Part shown: piece by piece, positions 53,302 through 63,862 of the stretch
How positions within the stretch are numbered: position 1 is the first letter of the stretch
Layout: the number at the start of each line of letters is the position of its first letter
Source: Nematopogon swammerdamellus
Taxonomy: Eukaryota > Arthropoda > Insecta > Lepidoptera > Adelidae
Length of the DNA stretch: 64,000 nucleotides
Assembly (NCBI GenBank): GCA_946902875.1
Contig: OX336348.1
Span: 15,897,741-15,961,740 of the forward strand
Reading direction: 5' to 3'
Made by a program: the position numbers and the translations under genes
Notes under the pieces: generated by a model
The model's database searches: none
Seen by the model: the letters and a program-made list of their open reading frames with translations, nothing else
What the model was told of the DNA's origin: nothing

Positions 53302-53600
53302 AGCTTTTGCCCGCGGCTTCGCTCGCGTGAAATTCGTATTTCAAAGGAAGAAAGTAAGTAACTAAGGGCGAGCTAGGTTCAAGTAAACGATAAACCGTCT
53401 CGAAGAAAGTAAGTAACTGATGGCGAGGCCGAAGGCTGAGTTGCGTTCAGGAAGACTATTAACCTTCTTGAAGTAAATGAATAACTAAGGGCGAGGCCGA
53501 AGGCCGAGCTGCGTTCAGGAAGACGATAAACTTTCTCGATGACAGTAAGTAACTATGGGCGAGGCCGAAGGTCGAGCTGCGTTCAGGAAGAGGATAAACA
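53302..53600 (-). mobile_element. Helitron-like end with short minisatellite
   Basis: CTAGCTTTTGCCCGCGGCTT, CGCTCGCGTGAAATTCG, then about four imperfect units of 55-72 bp containing AGTAAGTAACTA, GGGCGAGGCCGAAGG and GAGCTGCGTTCAGGAAGA. The terminus has CTAG plus a GCCCGCGGC hairpin as in Helitrons when read on the minus strand. The AT-rich 53600-53720 follows. Confidence 0.5.
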
Positions 53601-53837
53601 ATCTTATAATCAATAATATATCGTGTGTCGATATATTAATATGTGTATTATATATTATATATTAATATAATAATATATTTATTAATATAATAATATGTGT
53701 CGTAAAACAGAAATTATAATACATTTATAGCAAAATAACCCCATGGATTCTGCAAAAAATATATTAACAGTTCTCATCTCTGTTGGTGGGTGAACCCAGG
53801 CGTCATACATTTTTGTCCATGGTCCTTCGTCAAAAAC

Positions 53838-54144
53838 TTCTTTTTTATGGGAAGCGCGACATATGGCGCACGCCAGACTAACGCATAAGTGTAATCTAAT
53901 GGCGCCCACGGGCATTCGGATATTTACGGGGCTGCGAATACGATGTCAGCCGCACCTTCACATTATGTTTGAAGGACTCCAGACTGAACATAGGAGCAAA
54001 GGATGCAGGTGGGAGTACTTTGCAGAATATTTCCTTCAAAGTAGGTATTCCGAAAAAAATTTTTTTTGCATAAATTGCTAAATTTTGTATTAATTGTGCA
54101 CTTTTTCGGTGTATCAATTTTTTTTTGTGTTCTATATCACACAT
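53838..54144 (-). pseudogene. Jockey-like LINE 3' end
   Basis: On this strand a frame ends PMFSLESFKHNVKVRL and SQPRKYPNARGRH, then a 3' UTR with GCGCCATATGTCGCGCTTCC and poly(A). It matches the 3' end of the Jockey insertions in the palindrome (SLGSFKRGVNGQL, CATGTCGCGCTTAG). Confidence 0.6.
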
Positions 54145-54814
54145 AATATATATTACACGATGTTAAGAAAGCATGGGCGGCGACGACGCGACGGTCGGAT
54201 TCACCTTGTTTATTAAAATAACAGCGAGTGATTTATGTGCACCGCAACATATACTGCGCGAGCGTGGATAGACGGAGGCACAGCATATATATGGCTGCTG
54301 TGACGGAGGCGACGACGCGGACACGGACGGAGCGAACGGACGTCGGCACCCCGTGCCGTCTTCTTGGTTGCGATTAAACTGATGGCGAAATTCGCATTAG
54401 CAAACGTAAGCTCAATGGCTGAATGGTATATGCTTTGCTTTTCAATCCAGTTACGCGGGTTCGAATCTCACTTTTGCGAATTCTTTTTCTTTTGTTTTTT
54501 ATTATATATTATGTATTATTAGCAAATTCTTTTAGGTTTGGGTTCTTTTTACAGCCACATAAAAACTAAATTTTCGATAGTACTTTTTTGAGTATTGTTA
54601 GGGCAAAAAAAATTAGATATATATTTTTTTTTATAAACCCCACGAAAACGTTATTTTTTGAAGTACTTCCACACAAAAACTTAATTTTCGGGAATAGTTA
54701 TTTTCGGGAATATATATTCGGTGGCGTAAGTAACCCCAGCCGACGTTCGCGTACGGCAATGAAATCAAACATAAAAAGCGCGAAATGTTCCCATAGTAAA
54801 GATTCCATATATGC
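54145..54814. other. Interval with tRNA-like sequence
   Basis: GC-richer at 54170-54360 with GACGACGCGGAC-type triplets, AT-rich after 54480. No protein gene. Confidence 0.3.
54405..54478 (+). tRNA. tRNA-like sequence (pseudo-tRNA or SINE head)
   Basis: AAGCTCAATGGCTGAATGG resembles an A box/D arm and GCGGGTTCGAATCTCAC a B box/T arm, at about tRNA spacing. The acceptor stem pairs poorly (best attempts leave mismatches), so it is not a convincing functional tRNA gene. Confidence 0.3.
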
Positions 54815-55090
54815 ATCGGTGTAAGTAGAGTAATCGGTGTTGTGCTGCAAGGACACTTGTAAATTACAGCACAACACCGACCACCACGTTTAGCAAAGTA
54901 TTCGGACAAGGTACCTATCAAGCAGCAAGTAAGGCAAGAAGACCTACCCGCTGCATAACTCGGTGGAAGGACCGTTCCAAGGTGAGAGGTGGCTATCCTG
55001 TCGCCTTTTAGCACGGCATCTTGTCCTTATCCCTTAGTCGTCTTTTACGACATGCAAGGGGAGAGATGCAGTGGTACCGGCCCCACACGA
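54815..55090 (-). mobile_element. SINE-like element B
   Basis: On this strand: GTGTGGGGCCGGTACC, CTAAGGGATAAGGACAAG, CACCTCTCACCTTGG, GCAGCGGGTAGGTCTTC and the CGGTGTTGTGCTG / CAGCACAACACCG hairpin. The head is slightly deleted. Confidence 0.65.
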
Positions 55091-55255
55091 TTCAAAATTG
55101 TCTACAAACTCTTTGATTGTCCTATACAAAAAAAATTACCTAAACAAGCCAGGATGGTTCACTTTCCACTTACGTTTTCTTGTGTACGTCTTCCTTAAAA
55201 ATAATATAATGATGGAGGGGAAAAAATAAATATTTCTTAATTTGTAAGTCTTCTT

Positions 55256-55380
55256 TTTATAACAAAACAGCTTTACTCACGGTTGTTCCGAGCTATGTTG
55301 CTCGCTTGGCCATACGCTTGGCCCGAAACGTCGAGCAACATAGCTCGGAACAACCGTGAGTAAAGCTGTTTTGTTATAAA
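55256..55380. repeat. 49-bp perfect palindromic arms around a 27-bp core
   Basis: 55256-55304 and 55332-55380 are exact reverse complements (CTTTACTCACGGTTGTTCCG, AGCTATGTTGCTCG). The core CTTGGCCATACGCTTGGCC, CGAAACGT itself forms a short stem followed by GAAAC. Confidence 0.85.
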
Positions 55381-56034
55381 GAATTAATGTCTAACAACCA
55401 CGGTAATTTAAAAACCCGTGTAGTCTTCTTGTTACCCATTATTTTTATTTTCAAATTAGCGTGCGAAACAATATAAACGAACGACTTGTCGTGTGCAATG
55501 TGTCAAATTTGCGGATAAGTCCGGCCGGAAGACACCCGCTCCGGTCGGCATCTGCCAACAGACTGACTAAACTGCCGTAGCAGCTAGTAATATAAACCAA
55601 TTCTAGCATGCAGCGATACGGGTCAATATTGCTTAGCACGCTTTCCAGTGCAAAAATGAGAGCGCTTAAAATTGGATTTTTTCCCCAGTTTTCCTTAAAT
55701 TTATCGAAAAGTAAATGCTTTATCGGAAAATTACAAGATACAATTTTTAGTAGATTAATATATCTTTCCAATGATTTAAAAAAATATGACAGTTCTCGTT
55801 CAACATTCTGAGATCTCGCAATTAAAAGATTTTTGGGTAAAGCAGTCTTTGCTATTTTTTTTCTGTGTTTCTAGAAGATTTTCGAAAATTCTGTTGGATA
55901 CAATTTCTGTAATGTACCCTTCTCTATACAGAGGATCTTTTTATGCTTCGCATACTACCGGTTACTTCAATTCTCGCGATGAAAAATTGGTCGATTTTGA
56001 TTTCAATTAAAAAAAGTAGCGGCTTACGGCGGCT
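55381..56034. other. Unassigned interval
   Basis: A minus-strand frame (55451-55771, with ITSCYGSLVSLLADADRSGC) shows no recognisable domain. It might be a LINE remnant. Nothing else seen. Confidence 0.25.
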
Positions 56035-56145
56035 TAATACGACGCTTGAAGACACCCAGGTTAAAGGATTCAGGAAATACACTCGCCGGAAGACAGTTCC
56101 ACACTCTAGCGGTGCGACAAAGAAACGATTTAGAGAACCGATGGC
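56035..56145 (-). pseudogene. Jockey-like LINE C-terminal snippet
   Basis: About 110 bp nearly identical to 33699-33810: RFSKSFLCRTARVWNCLPAS, FNLGVFKRRI. Too short to judge further. Confidence 0.6.
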
Positions 56146-56712
56146 GGTGCGTGGTTTCAGGCATATCCTTCGCCTTTCTTGAGCACTTTGCTAGATAAGG
56201 AATCACTGCTGTTGGCGAAAGGACTGAATTAGCATAGAGACTTTTAATAATAGGTAGGCGTCCGACGAATATTAAGTATGTAATGTTATGTCTAATAATA
56301 AACGATTAAACCTTAAGTAAAAATAAGTAAGACGAATGTAATTATTATAATTAAACTTGGGCCCAAGAATCAAAGATAATGTCACGAGTAGAATAAGCCG
56401 TTTTGAATAATTTGAAATTGTATGAAAATGTGTTATTATGATGAATAAATCTTGCCGTTTGTAGTCTTTCATTGAAGCTAAAGGAGAGTGCTATCACAAT
56501 AGGTACACGTAAATTATTTTGAATTTGAACTGACTGAGTAGCGCCATCGCATAGTAATTTATCTATATTATGTTGTCTTGACATGGCAACTAGCTCCGAA
56601 GAAAACATGGTCAATTTGTTTGCAACTGCATACTTCATAAATACCATAACATCTGCTTGCCTTAGACAATGTAATACAAATAATTAAGGGTCTCGGCACG
56701 GGTGGCTCTTGC
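56146..56712. other. Unassigned interval
   Basis: A 98-codon minus frame (56351-56647, MVFMKYAVANKLTMFSSEL) reads protein-like but matches no family I know. It could be part of an older element into which the RTE inserted. Confidence 0.25.
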
Positions 56713-56741
56713 CATCCCTTTTGCGTTCATCATCATCATCA

Positions 56742-57560
56742 TCAGCCTGTATCGGTCCACTGCTGGACATAGGCCTCTCCCAAGGCACGCCACCACACGC
56801 GGTCTTCCGCTCTTCTCATCCATCCACTCCCGGCTACCTTTTTTAGGTCATCTGTCCACCTAGCCGGGGGGCGTCCCACGCTACGTTTGCTTGTACGTGG
56901 CCTCCATTCGAGCACCCGTCTACCCCATCGGTTGTCGGGTCTACGACAGATGTGCCCAGCCCACTGCCACTTCAGCTTGCTTATTTTCTTAGCAATGTCG
57001 ACTACCTTAGTTCTTTGACGTATCACGTCGTTACGGATTTTATCGGTCAAAGAAATGCCGAGCATTGCTCTTTCCATAGCTCGCTGAGCGACTTTAAATT
57101 TGTGGACCAGGCCCATCGTCAGGGTCCACGTTTCCGCTCCGTACGTCATTACCGGCAGAACGCACTGATTGAAGACCTTCGTCTTCAATGACTGTGGGAT
57201 GGAGGATGAAAAGATGTGGCGGAGTTTCCCAAATGCCGCCCAGCCTAGCTGAATCCTTCTGTTGGCCTCCTTGTCAAAGTTGTGCTTCCCTAGTTGGATG
57301 GTTTGTCCAAGATAGACATAGTTCTGCACAACTTCGAGGGTCGCCTCTCCAACTGTTACGTGCCCCGGGACGACGTGTTCGTTGAACATGACTTTCGTCT
57401 TGTCCAAATTCATCCCGAGGCCGACTCGGCGGGAGGCGACATTGAGGCCGTTCAGCATGTGATTCAGCTCCTCCAGCGATTCGCCTATCACGACTATGTC
57501 ATCCGCGAAACGTAGGTGTGAAATGTACTCGCCGTTAATATTAATGCTGTGTTTTCCCAA
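56742..57560 (-). CDS. RTE pol, RT palm to C-terminus (after frameshift)
   Basis: 272 codons in the shifted frame. It starts in HSININGEYISHLRFADDIVV, which holds the catalytic FADD box (residues about 17-21), then MNLDKTKVMF, NYVYLGQTI, VMTYGAETW and the C-terminal KRSVGRPPARWTDDL and EAYVQQWTDTG. The shift relative to 57494-59539 is near 57551-57558 in a GGGAAAACA tract, which looks like a single-base slip. The protein copies its RNA at a nicked target. Confidence 0.85.
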   Translation of the reverse strand: MGKHSININGEYISHLRFADDIVVIGESLEELNHMLNGLNVASRRVGLGMNLDKTKVMFNEHVVPGHVTVGEATLEVVQNYVYLGQTIQLGKHNFDKEANRRIQLGWAAFGKLRHIFSSSIPQSLKTKVFNQCVLPVMTYGAETWTLTMGLVHKFKVAQRAMERAMLGISLTDKIRNDVIRQRTKVVDIAKKISKLKWQWAGHICRRPDNRWGRRVLEWRPRTSKRSVGRPPARWTDDLKKVAGSGWMRRAEDRVWWRALGEAYVQQWTDTG

Positions 57561-59704
57561 TCCAGCAGCTTGAATATATCTTCCAATGCATTCGTAAACA
57601 GTTTCGGAGATATAACGTCTCCCTGCCTGACTCCACGATGCAATTGGATAGGTTTCGTCTGCTGGTCCTGTATTTGCACGGTCATTGTCGCGGCACTATA
57701 GAGACATTTCAGCACCTCAATGTATCGCCAATCGGTTTGGCATCGCTGTAAGGATTCCATAACAGCCCAGGTTTCGATAGAGTCAAAGGCTTTCTCGTAG
57801 TCCACAAAAGCGAGACACAGTGGCCGATTATACTCTTCGGACTTCTGTATAATCTGCCGTAAGGTGTGGATGTGGTCTACGGTACTGTAACCCCTCCGAA
57901 ACCCGACCTGCTCTGGCGGCTGGTGGTCGTCGAACCTTCGGGCGAGACGATTGGTGAGGACTCTCGAGAACAGCTTATATACGTGGCTCAGGAGCGAGAT
58001 GGGCCTATAGTTCTTCAACAAGGCTTTGTCTCCTTTCTTGAAGAACAATACGACCACACTCCTGTTCCACGACTCTGGCGTAATGCCACCGTGTATGACA
58101 GAGTTAAAGAGCCTCTGTAGTTCCTTGAGGACCGTTGTCCCCCCGGCTCTGAGAAGCTCTGTAGTAACTCCGTCTTCACCAGGAGCCTTGTTATTTTTAA
58201 GCTGCTCTAGAGCAATCCTGATCTCGCCCATGTTGACGTCTGGGATATCCTCCGTGTAGTGGCGGGTTAATCTGGCTCGTCGGTCGTCTTTGTCGGGGAC
58301 TGTAGGAGCAGCAGCTCGTGAGTCATATAGCCGTTCGTAGAACTTTTCGACTTCTGTGAGTAGTTCTGGCTTCGATGAGACAGCTCGACCATCTGCAGTT
58401 TTAAGTTTCGTCAGGTGGCTTCTGCCCAGTTGCTGCACGAACACTTTGGAGCCCTTATTCTGCTCTATCGCCTCATACACACGGCGTGTATTGTGCAGGC
58501 GAAGGTCGCGTCGTATCAGCTTCTTTATTTTGGCATTTTGAGCCCGAAGACCTGACGAATCAACTATTGCCTCGCGTCTCTGTCTCATCGCTTCCAGTGT
58601 CTCACTCGAAAGTTTCGACTGTTTCCCCTTGTGCTGATTTCTAAAATGTTTGCAGCCCACTTCTCGAACGACCTGCACCAGATTGTTGGTCATCTCATCA
58701 ACGTCCGTTGTGGTTTCCAGCAAATCGAATCTATTTTTAAGCTCTAGCTCGAAGCTGTCAGAGCTCTGTGAGACTTGGAGCAGATTTGGGCGGAGAGTTG
58801 ACTTCATCAGACGGGACCGTTCAAGCTTGTAGTTAATATTTAGAGTGCCTCGTACAAGTCTGTGATCGCTTCCAGTCTTAAACCGGTTTAGCACTGAGAC
58901 ATCTCCAAATATTCGCTTTTTGTCCGCCAGGATGAAGTCAATCTCATTTTTCGTCCCACCATCGGGACTTTCCCAGGTCCACTTCCGTTGGGGTCTCTTC
59001 TTGAAGAAAGAATTCATCAAGAAGAGCCCTTCCATTTCTAGGAAGTTTGCCAACATTTGTCCACGATGGTTTCTGTTTCCGTAGCCATTTGGTCCCACCT
59101 TAGATTCGTTGCATATTTGTACTCCCACTTTAGCGTTGAAGTCCCCCATAACAACGGTGAATTGAGTTTTAGCCGTGTTATGAATCGTCTTAGAGATGTC
59201 ATCATACACGGCTTCCACCTCTTCGTCAGTGTGTGTAGACGTGGGCGCATATACCTGTATAATCTTCAGTGAGTACTTTTCTGTGAGTTTCAGTATTAGG
59301 TATGCTACCCGCGTTGACACACCCACGATTTCCACGACGTTGTTAATAAGGACTTTGTTGATGAGAAACCCGACACCACCTTGGGAAGGCTGGTCTCCTT
59401 CTCGAAAATAGAGCATATGGCCAGATTCTAGGGTTATCGTGTCCTCCCCCTGTCTACGGACTTCCGATAGCCCCAAGACGTGCCACCTTATCTTGCTCAA
59501 TTCCACTTCCAGCTCCTCCAAATTCTCATCCGTTCTCAATGTCCGTGTGTTATAGTTCGCCAGGTATAATCGTTGGGTTTGGTAGCCTTCCGTAACCCGG
59601 GGATTCTTAGAACCCCCAGTCCTACCTTAACCGTGACCGCTACCGTAGCCAGGAATAGTAGGACTACCGGGAACTGGGGGCCGTTCTGTTTTGGCGTTGT
59701 CCAT
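57494..59704 (-). CDS. RTE pol, apurinic-type endonuclease and RT N-terminal part
   Basis: The frame is open from an ATG at 59704, broken by one TAA (near 59632), then uninterrupted to the frameshift. The first 25 codons are Pro/Gly-rich. Endonuclease motifs: LANYNTRTLRTDENLEEL, GLSEVRR, VVMGDFNAKVG and GSDHRLVR (about residues 220-230 of the long frame). RT motifs: KNYRPISLLSHVYKLFSRVL, QVGFRRGYSTVDHIH, FVDYEKAFDSI (catalytic Asp) and GVRQGDVISP. This order is typical of the RTE clade, which lacks ORF1. Confidence 0.9.
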
Positions 59705-59955
59705 GGGAGGTTATGCCCTTAATCACCACGCTGGGCAGGCGGGTTGGTGATCGCAGTGCTAGGTTTCCTCCCCAGTTACGCTGCTGCCCGTCACCGGATC
59801 TAAGCATTTGGACCTAGTAATATTGGAATGGTTATACCGCCATTAGTCGGTCGCCAGAGCCTTGTTTGTTAATTCAGCAGGATGCACCACGTGCAGGTAA
59901 GGTTGACATTTGGGCTTCACGAAGAGTAGCCCCTTACATCCATCCCTTTTGCGTT

Positions 59956-60460
59956 GCATTATGGTTAATTTGCACAAGAGAGACAGAGGCAGTGCGCCTC
60001 GCAGGTATGGAGCCGGGAGGTTGCGGGGCGCGCGGGCGGCGGCCGCACATTCCGAAGACAAGTGTACGAACCGAACGACGCTTGGGTTTCAGTTAGTTTT
60101 TTCGCTTTGCCGCGTCAGCTAGCCACAGAGAGAATATATAGAGTAAATAGTTTTCTAAATAGCACCGACGCACTTTCCTGGCGCTTCAAGACCGAGGCGG
60201 CAGGGGGGGAAACCCCAATGCTGGTTTAAATTACTAACCGCACCTCTACCTACGAATAAGCCACACATCGAGACGCGCCGCCGGTGAATGTAGTAGCCGG
60301 CGCGGGCGCTCTCGGCTGGAGTTGCTGAAGTAAAGGCGCCACCGTCTGCAGCTATACAACCTGTGGCGGGCCCGGTCAGAGTTTCGACGGAGCACGCCGG
60401 ACCGGAATAAGAAGAAATTAACAACTGCGCATCGCTTTCTCACTCAGATTCGGTCTTCGG
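59956..60460. other. GC-rich unassigned sequence
   Basis: Flank of the RTE insertion with GC-rich segments (60005-60060, 60270-60380). Frames on both strands lack domains. Confidence 0.3.
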
Positions 60461-61125
60461 ATGTGTGTGCCCCACACGTGTGTGTGGTGAGGCTGTGGGG
60501 GAACTGGGGTACCATGGACTTTCTTGAGAGCGCCGGCAGGTGGTCCCGCCACACCAGCCTCAATCAGATCATCAGTCGCTCCCTCGCACCTGCGCGAATA
60601 CCATGTAGATTGGAGCCGTCTGGAATTTCAAGAACAGATGGCAAAAGACCGGATGGCATCACTCTTGTACCGTGGAGGCAGGGAAGAGCACTGGTGTGGG
60701 ATGCAACGTGTACGGATACAGTAGCTCCCAGTCATGTGGCGGGATCTTCTCAGGCAGCTGGTTACGCTGCGACGAAGGCCGAAAAATTAAAACATTCGAT
60801 ATATTCCCAAATTAAAAATAATTTCGAGTTTTGCGCCTTCGCCGTTGAAACTTTTGGAGTATGGAGTCGAGACGCAAAACATTTCGGAAAACAACTGGGT
60901 AAATTACTTATCGAGGCGTCTGGTGACCAACTTGCGGCCAGTTTCTTTAGGCAGAAAATCAGCAGTACAGAGAGGGAATGCGGCTTCCATCATGGGGACT
61001 TTTCCGGCAGTCCCCATTTTGGAAGATTATTTCATTTTATAGTTTTTTCTGAATTTTTCTTAATTTATTTATATTATGCTTGTTATTGTTAAAACTTTAT
61101 GTTCTTCGTGGCGAAATATTATGAG
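60461..61125 (+). pseudogene. R2-type LINE, endonuclease domain fragment
   Basis: Encodes ESAGRWSRHTSLNQII, CRLEPSGISRTDGKRPDG, ITLVPWRQGRALVWDATCTD and AFAVETFGVWSRDAKHFGKQ, the same restriction-like endonuclease domain as the palindrome LINEs but diverged. Frameshifts occur before ESAGR (GYHGLS in another frame) and after about 60960, where AVQRGNAASIMGTFPAVPIL continues in the adjacent frame (to 61042). Its 3' UTR is short with an A-rich end at 61125-61160. 5'-truncated. Confidence 0.7.
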
Positions 61126-61254
61126 TAAATGAAAAAAAAACTAAAAACTTGAAAAAAATATGTGATTTGAGTTTTAATCAAAATTTAAATTTAGATCATA
61201 ATTTAATTTAAAATTATTTACCCGACAGTGGGTACCTATTTATAACCTTCTCTG

Positions 61255-61575
61255 CTTATCAATCAATCAATACTAATAATAAATCTGTAAGGGATGGTCA
61301 TGGAGTAAGTTGCTTTGATTTTTGAGATATTTGGTTTGTAGACTCTGTGTATGATACTAAAACTAAATTTACGATTTTTAGAAATCATTTCTGTATGTAT
61401 GTATGTTCCACCATAACTCTTAAACCGATCATCTGAATTCGATGAAACTTCGTACAAGTACATTTACCTACACGGGACACAGGATAGGCTAAATAAAATT
61501 TACTTCCGGTTACGCTAAGATGTGGCTCCCATACAAACCGATATGTTCCGTAGGCGCCGTAGTACTATAGGTATT
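61255..61575 (+). repeat. Interspersed repeat (also 16290-16640)
   Basis: CAATACTAATAATAAATCTG, GGATGGTCATGGAGTAAG, ACCGATCATCTGAATTCGAT and GGGACACAGGATAGGCTAAA. A partial copy lies at 62220-62360. Non-coding. Confidence 0.55.
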
Positions 61576-62429
61576 ACCGAGCGGGCGACCGGCAGCTAGC
61601 GGGCGGCGGCGGCGCGACGGCGGCGCGGGCGCGGAAGAGGCACGGCGAGCGAACTGAATAGCCGCAATATGATAGAATGGATCTCTGTTCTTCTTTCACT
61701 CAAAAACTACTGAACAGATTTTGATGAGCCTTTACAGTACATCAAAATAACATATTGGCTATAATTTATAAAGACATTGTGTAAATTGGTCCAAATAGGT
61801 ATATCGATAAATGTCAAGTAAGTCGGAAAAAATCCTGCCATCTGAGAGCTATCTCGGCGTGCGCTGCATAAACAGTTAGAGTTACACGAAGATAATATAC
61901 GGTGAGGAGGTTTCTCTGAAATAGTTCTTAAAAAAAGTCCGCGACGGCATATATCTACCTTTTATGTGGAAGCCACTATAGCCAAAATAGTGAACCATAA
62001 ATACATTTAAATTGGTTACTGTATTTACAATGCACATTTTATAGTAGGTATTGAATTAATCCTTATAATAATACATATTTTTATCGCTTCTGGTATTTAA
62101 AGTAGATACACTTTGGCTTTTACACTAAGTAATTTGGACAAATAGTTTAAAAGTTACGATGATGAGAATGTCTTGATATGGCGTCCTGCGGTGCGGCGTA
62201 CAGTACGGGCGGGGCGAGGCGAATATGTATGTATGAATTTCCTCCATAAAATTTAAACCGATCATCTAAATTTCATTAAAATTAGTACACGCACATTTAG
62301 CTATACGAGACACAGGATAGGCTAAATAAAATTCAGTTCCGGTTACGCTAATAGGTGGAATATTTTACTTAGTTAGGTATCTAAAGTATTTGATTTATTT
62401 TAACTGTTTTCTTATTTTAATATCGATAG
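61576..62429. other. Non-coding interval
   Basis: GC-rich GGCGGC stretch at 61590-61640, then AT-rich. It includes a second partial copy (62220-62360) of the 61255 repeat. Confidence 0.35.
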
Positions 62430-63862
62430 CTTTTTCCCTCGCGTGAAATTCGTATTTCAAAAGAAGAAAGTAAGTAACTTAGGCCAGGTCCGGAGGGTGA
62501 ACTGGATTCAGATAAACAATAAACATTCTCAAAGAAAGTAAGTAACATACTAAAGGCGATGCCTAAGGCCGAGCTGCGCTCAGGAAGAGTATAAACCTTT
62601 TCGAAGAAAGTAAGTAACAAAGGGCGAGGCCGAAGGCCGAGCTGCGTTCAGGAAGAGGATAACCTTTTCGAAGAAGTAAGTAACAGAGGGCGAGGCCGAA
62701 GGCCGAGCCGCGTTCAGGAAGATGATAACCTTTTCGAAGAAAGTAAGTAACAGAGGGCGAGGCCGAAGGCCGAGCTGCGTTCAGGAAGACCATAAACCTT
62801 CTCGAAAGGAATCACTGACGTGGCACCAAGTTCATCCGGTGTTATGGGCTGACATCACGGATGTTGTAGGTAATGTAGCCAATCGTGTCAGTTTCCTGAT
62901 TTTTTTTTTTTAAAAAGTAAGTAACTAAGGGCGTGGCCGAAGGCCGAGCTGTTTCCTGGAAGACGCTGACAGTAAGTAACTATGGGCGATAGTTACATAC
63001 TTTCTTCAAGACGGTTTATAGTTTTCCTGAACGCAGCTCGGCCTTCGGCCTCGCCCTTAGTTACTTACATACTTTCTTCGGGAAGGTTTATGGTCTTCCT
63101 GAACGCAGCTCGGCCTTCGGCCTCGCCCTCTGTTACTTACTTTCTTCGAAAAGGTTATCGTCTTCCTGAACGCAGCTCGGCCTTCGGCCTCGCCCTCAGT
63201 TACTTACTTTCATCGAGAAGTTTTCGTCTTCTTGAACGCAGCTCGGCCTTCAGCCTCGCCCTTAGTTACTTACTTTCTTCGAGAAGGTTTATGGTCTTCC
63301 TGAACGCAACTCGGCCTTCGGCCTCGCCCTATGTTACTTACTTTCTTCGAAAAGGTTATCGTCTTCCTGACCGCAACTCGGCCTTCGGCCTCGCCCTCAG
63401 TTACTTACTTTCATCAAGAAGGTTTATAGTCTTCCTGAACGCAGCTCGGCCTTCGGGTTTGCCCTCAATTACTTAATTTCGTCGAGAAGTTTAATAGTCT
63501 TCCTGAACGCAGCTCGGCCTTCGGCCTCGCCCTTAGTTACTTACTTTGTTCGAGAAGGTTTATGGTCTTCCTGAACGCAGCTCGGCCTTCGGCCTCGCCC
63601 TCTGTTACTTACTTTCTTCGAAAAGGTTTTCGTCTTACTGAAAGCAGCTCGGCCTTCGGCCTCGCCCTTAGTTACTTACTTTCTTCGAAAAGGTTTATTG
63701 TCTTCCAGAATGCAGCTCAGCTTGAAGCCTCGCCGTTAGTTACTTACTTTAGTTGAGAAGGTTTATTGTTTACCTAAACGCAGATCGGCCTTAGTTACTT
63801 ACTTTATTCGTTTGATATACGAATTTCACGCGAGCGAAGCCGCGGGCAAAAGCTAGTAGGTA
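62430..63862. repeat. Head-to-head minisatellite with Helitron-like ends
   Basis: About 18 units of 67-72 bp. The unit contains AGTAAGTAAC, GGGCGAGGCCGAAGGCCGAG and CTGCGTTCAGGAAGA. Units run in one orientation up to about 62990 and in the opposite orientation from about 62995 on. Both outer ends carry the TTTCACGCGAG...  tail; the right one is complete (GAAGCCGCGGGCAAAAGCTAG then T), the left one degraded (GATAGCTTTTTCCCTCGCG). The long open frames across it are periodic artefacts. Confidence 0.8.
62806..62912 (+). mobile_element. SINE-like element A inserted in the minisatellite
   Basis: GGAATCACTGACGTGGCACC, CATCACGGATGTTGTAGGTA and GTGTCAGTTTCC followed by T- and A-rich sequence. It splits one minisatellite unit. 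Confidence 0.6.

Larger units (their letters stand above)
56728..59940 (-). mobile_element. Full-length RTE non-LTR retrotransposon
   Basis: 3213 bp flanked by a perfect 15-bp target duplication CATCCCTTTTGCGTT (56713-56727 and 59941-59955). The 3' end is an (ATG)n run (56728-56742), the usual RTE-type microsatellite tail. It carries a single ORF for endonuclease and reverse transcriptase with only two visible disabling changes. The perfect duplication implies a young insertion. Confidence 0.9.

Noticed and set aside
54405..54478. Functional tRNA gene
   Set aside because: A and B boxes are recognisable but the acceptor stem does not pair properly; kept only as a tRNA-like sequence.
62982..63756. 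164- and 64-codon frames with repeating FLNAARPSASPSVTYF-type units
   Set aside because: Periodic translation of the minisatellite; the same unit reads equally well on the other strand elsewhere.
62430..63862. CRISPR array
   Set aside because: Repeats are contiguous 67-72-bp degenerate units without unique spacers, in a eukaryotic context.
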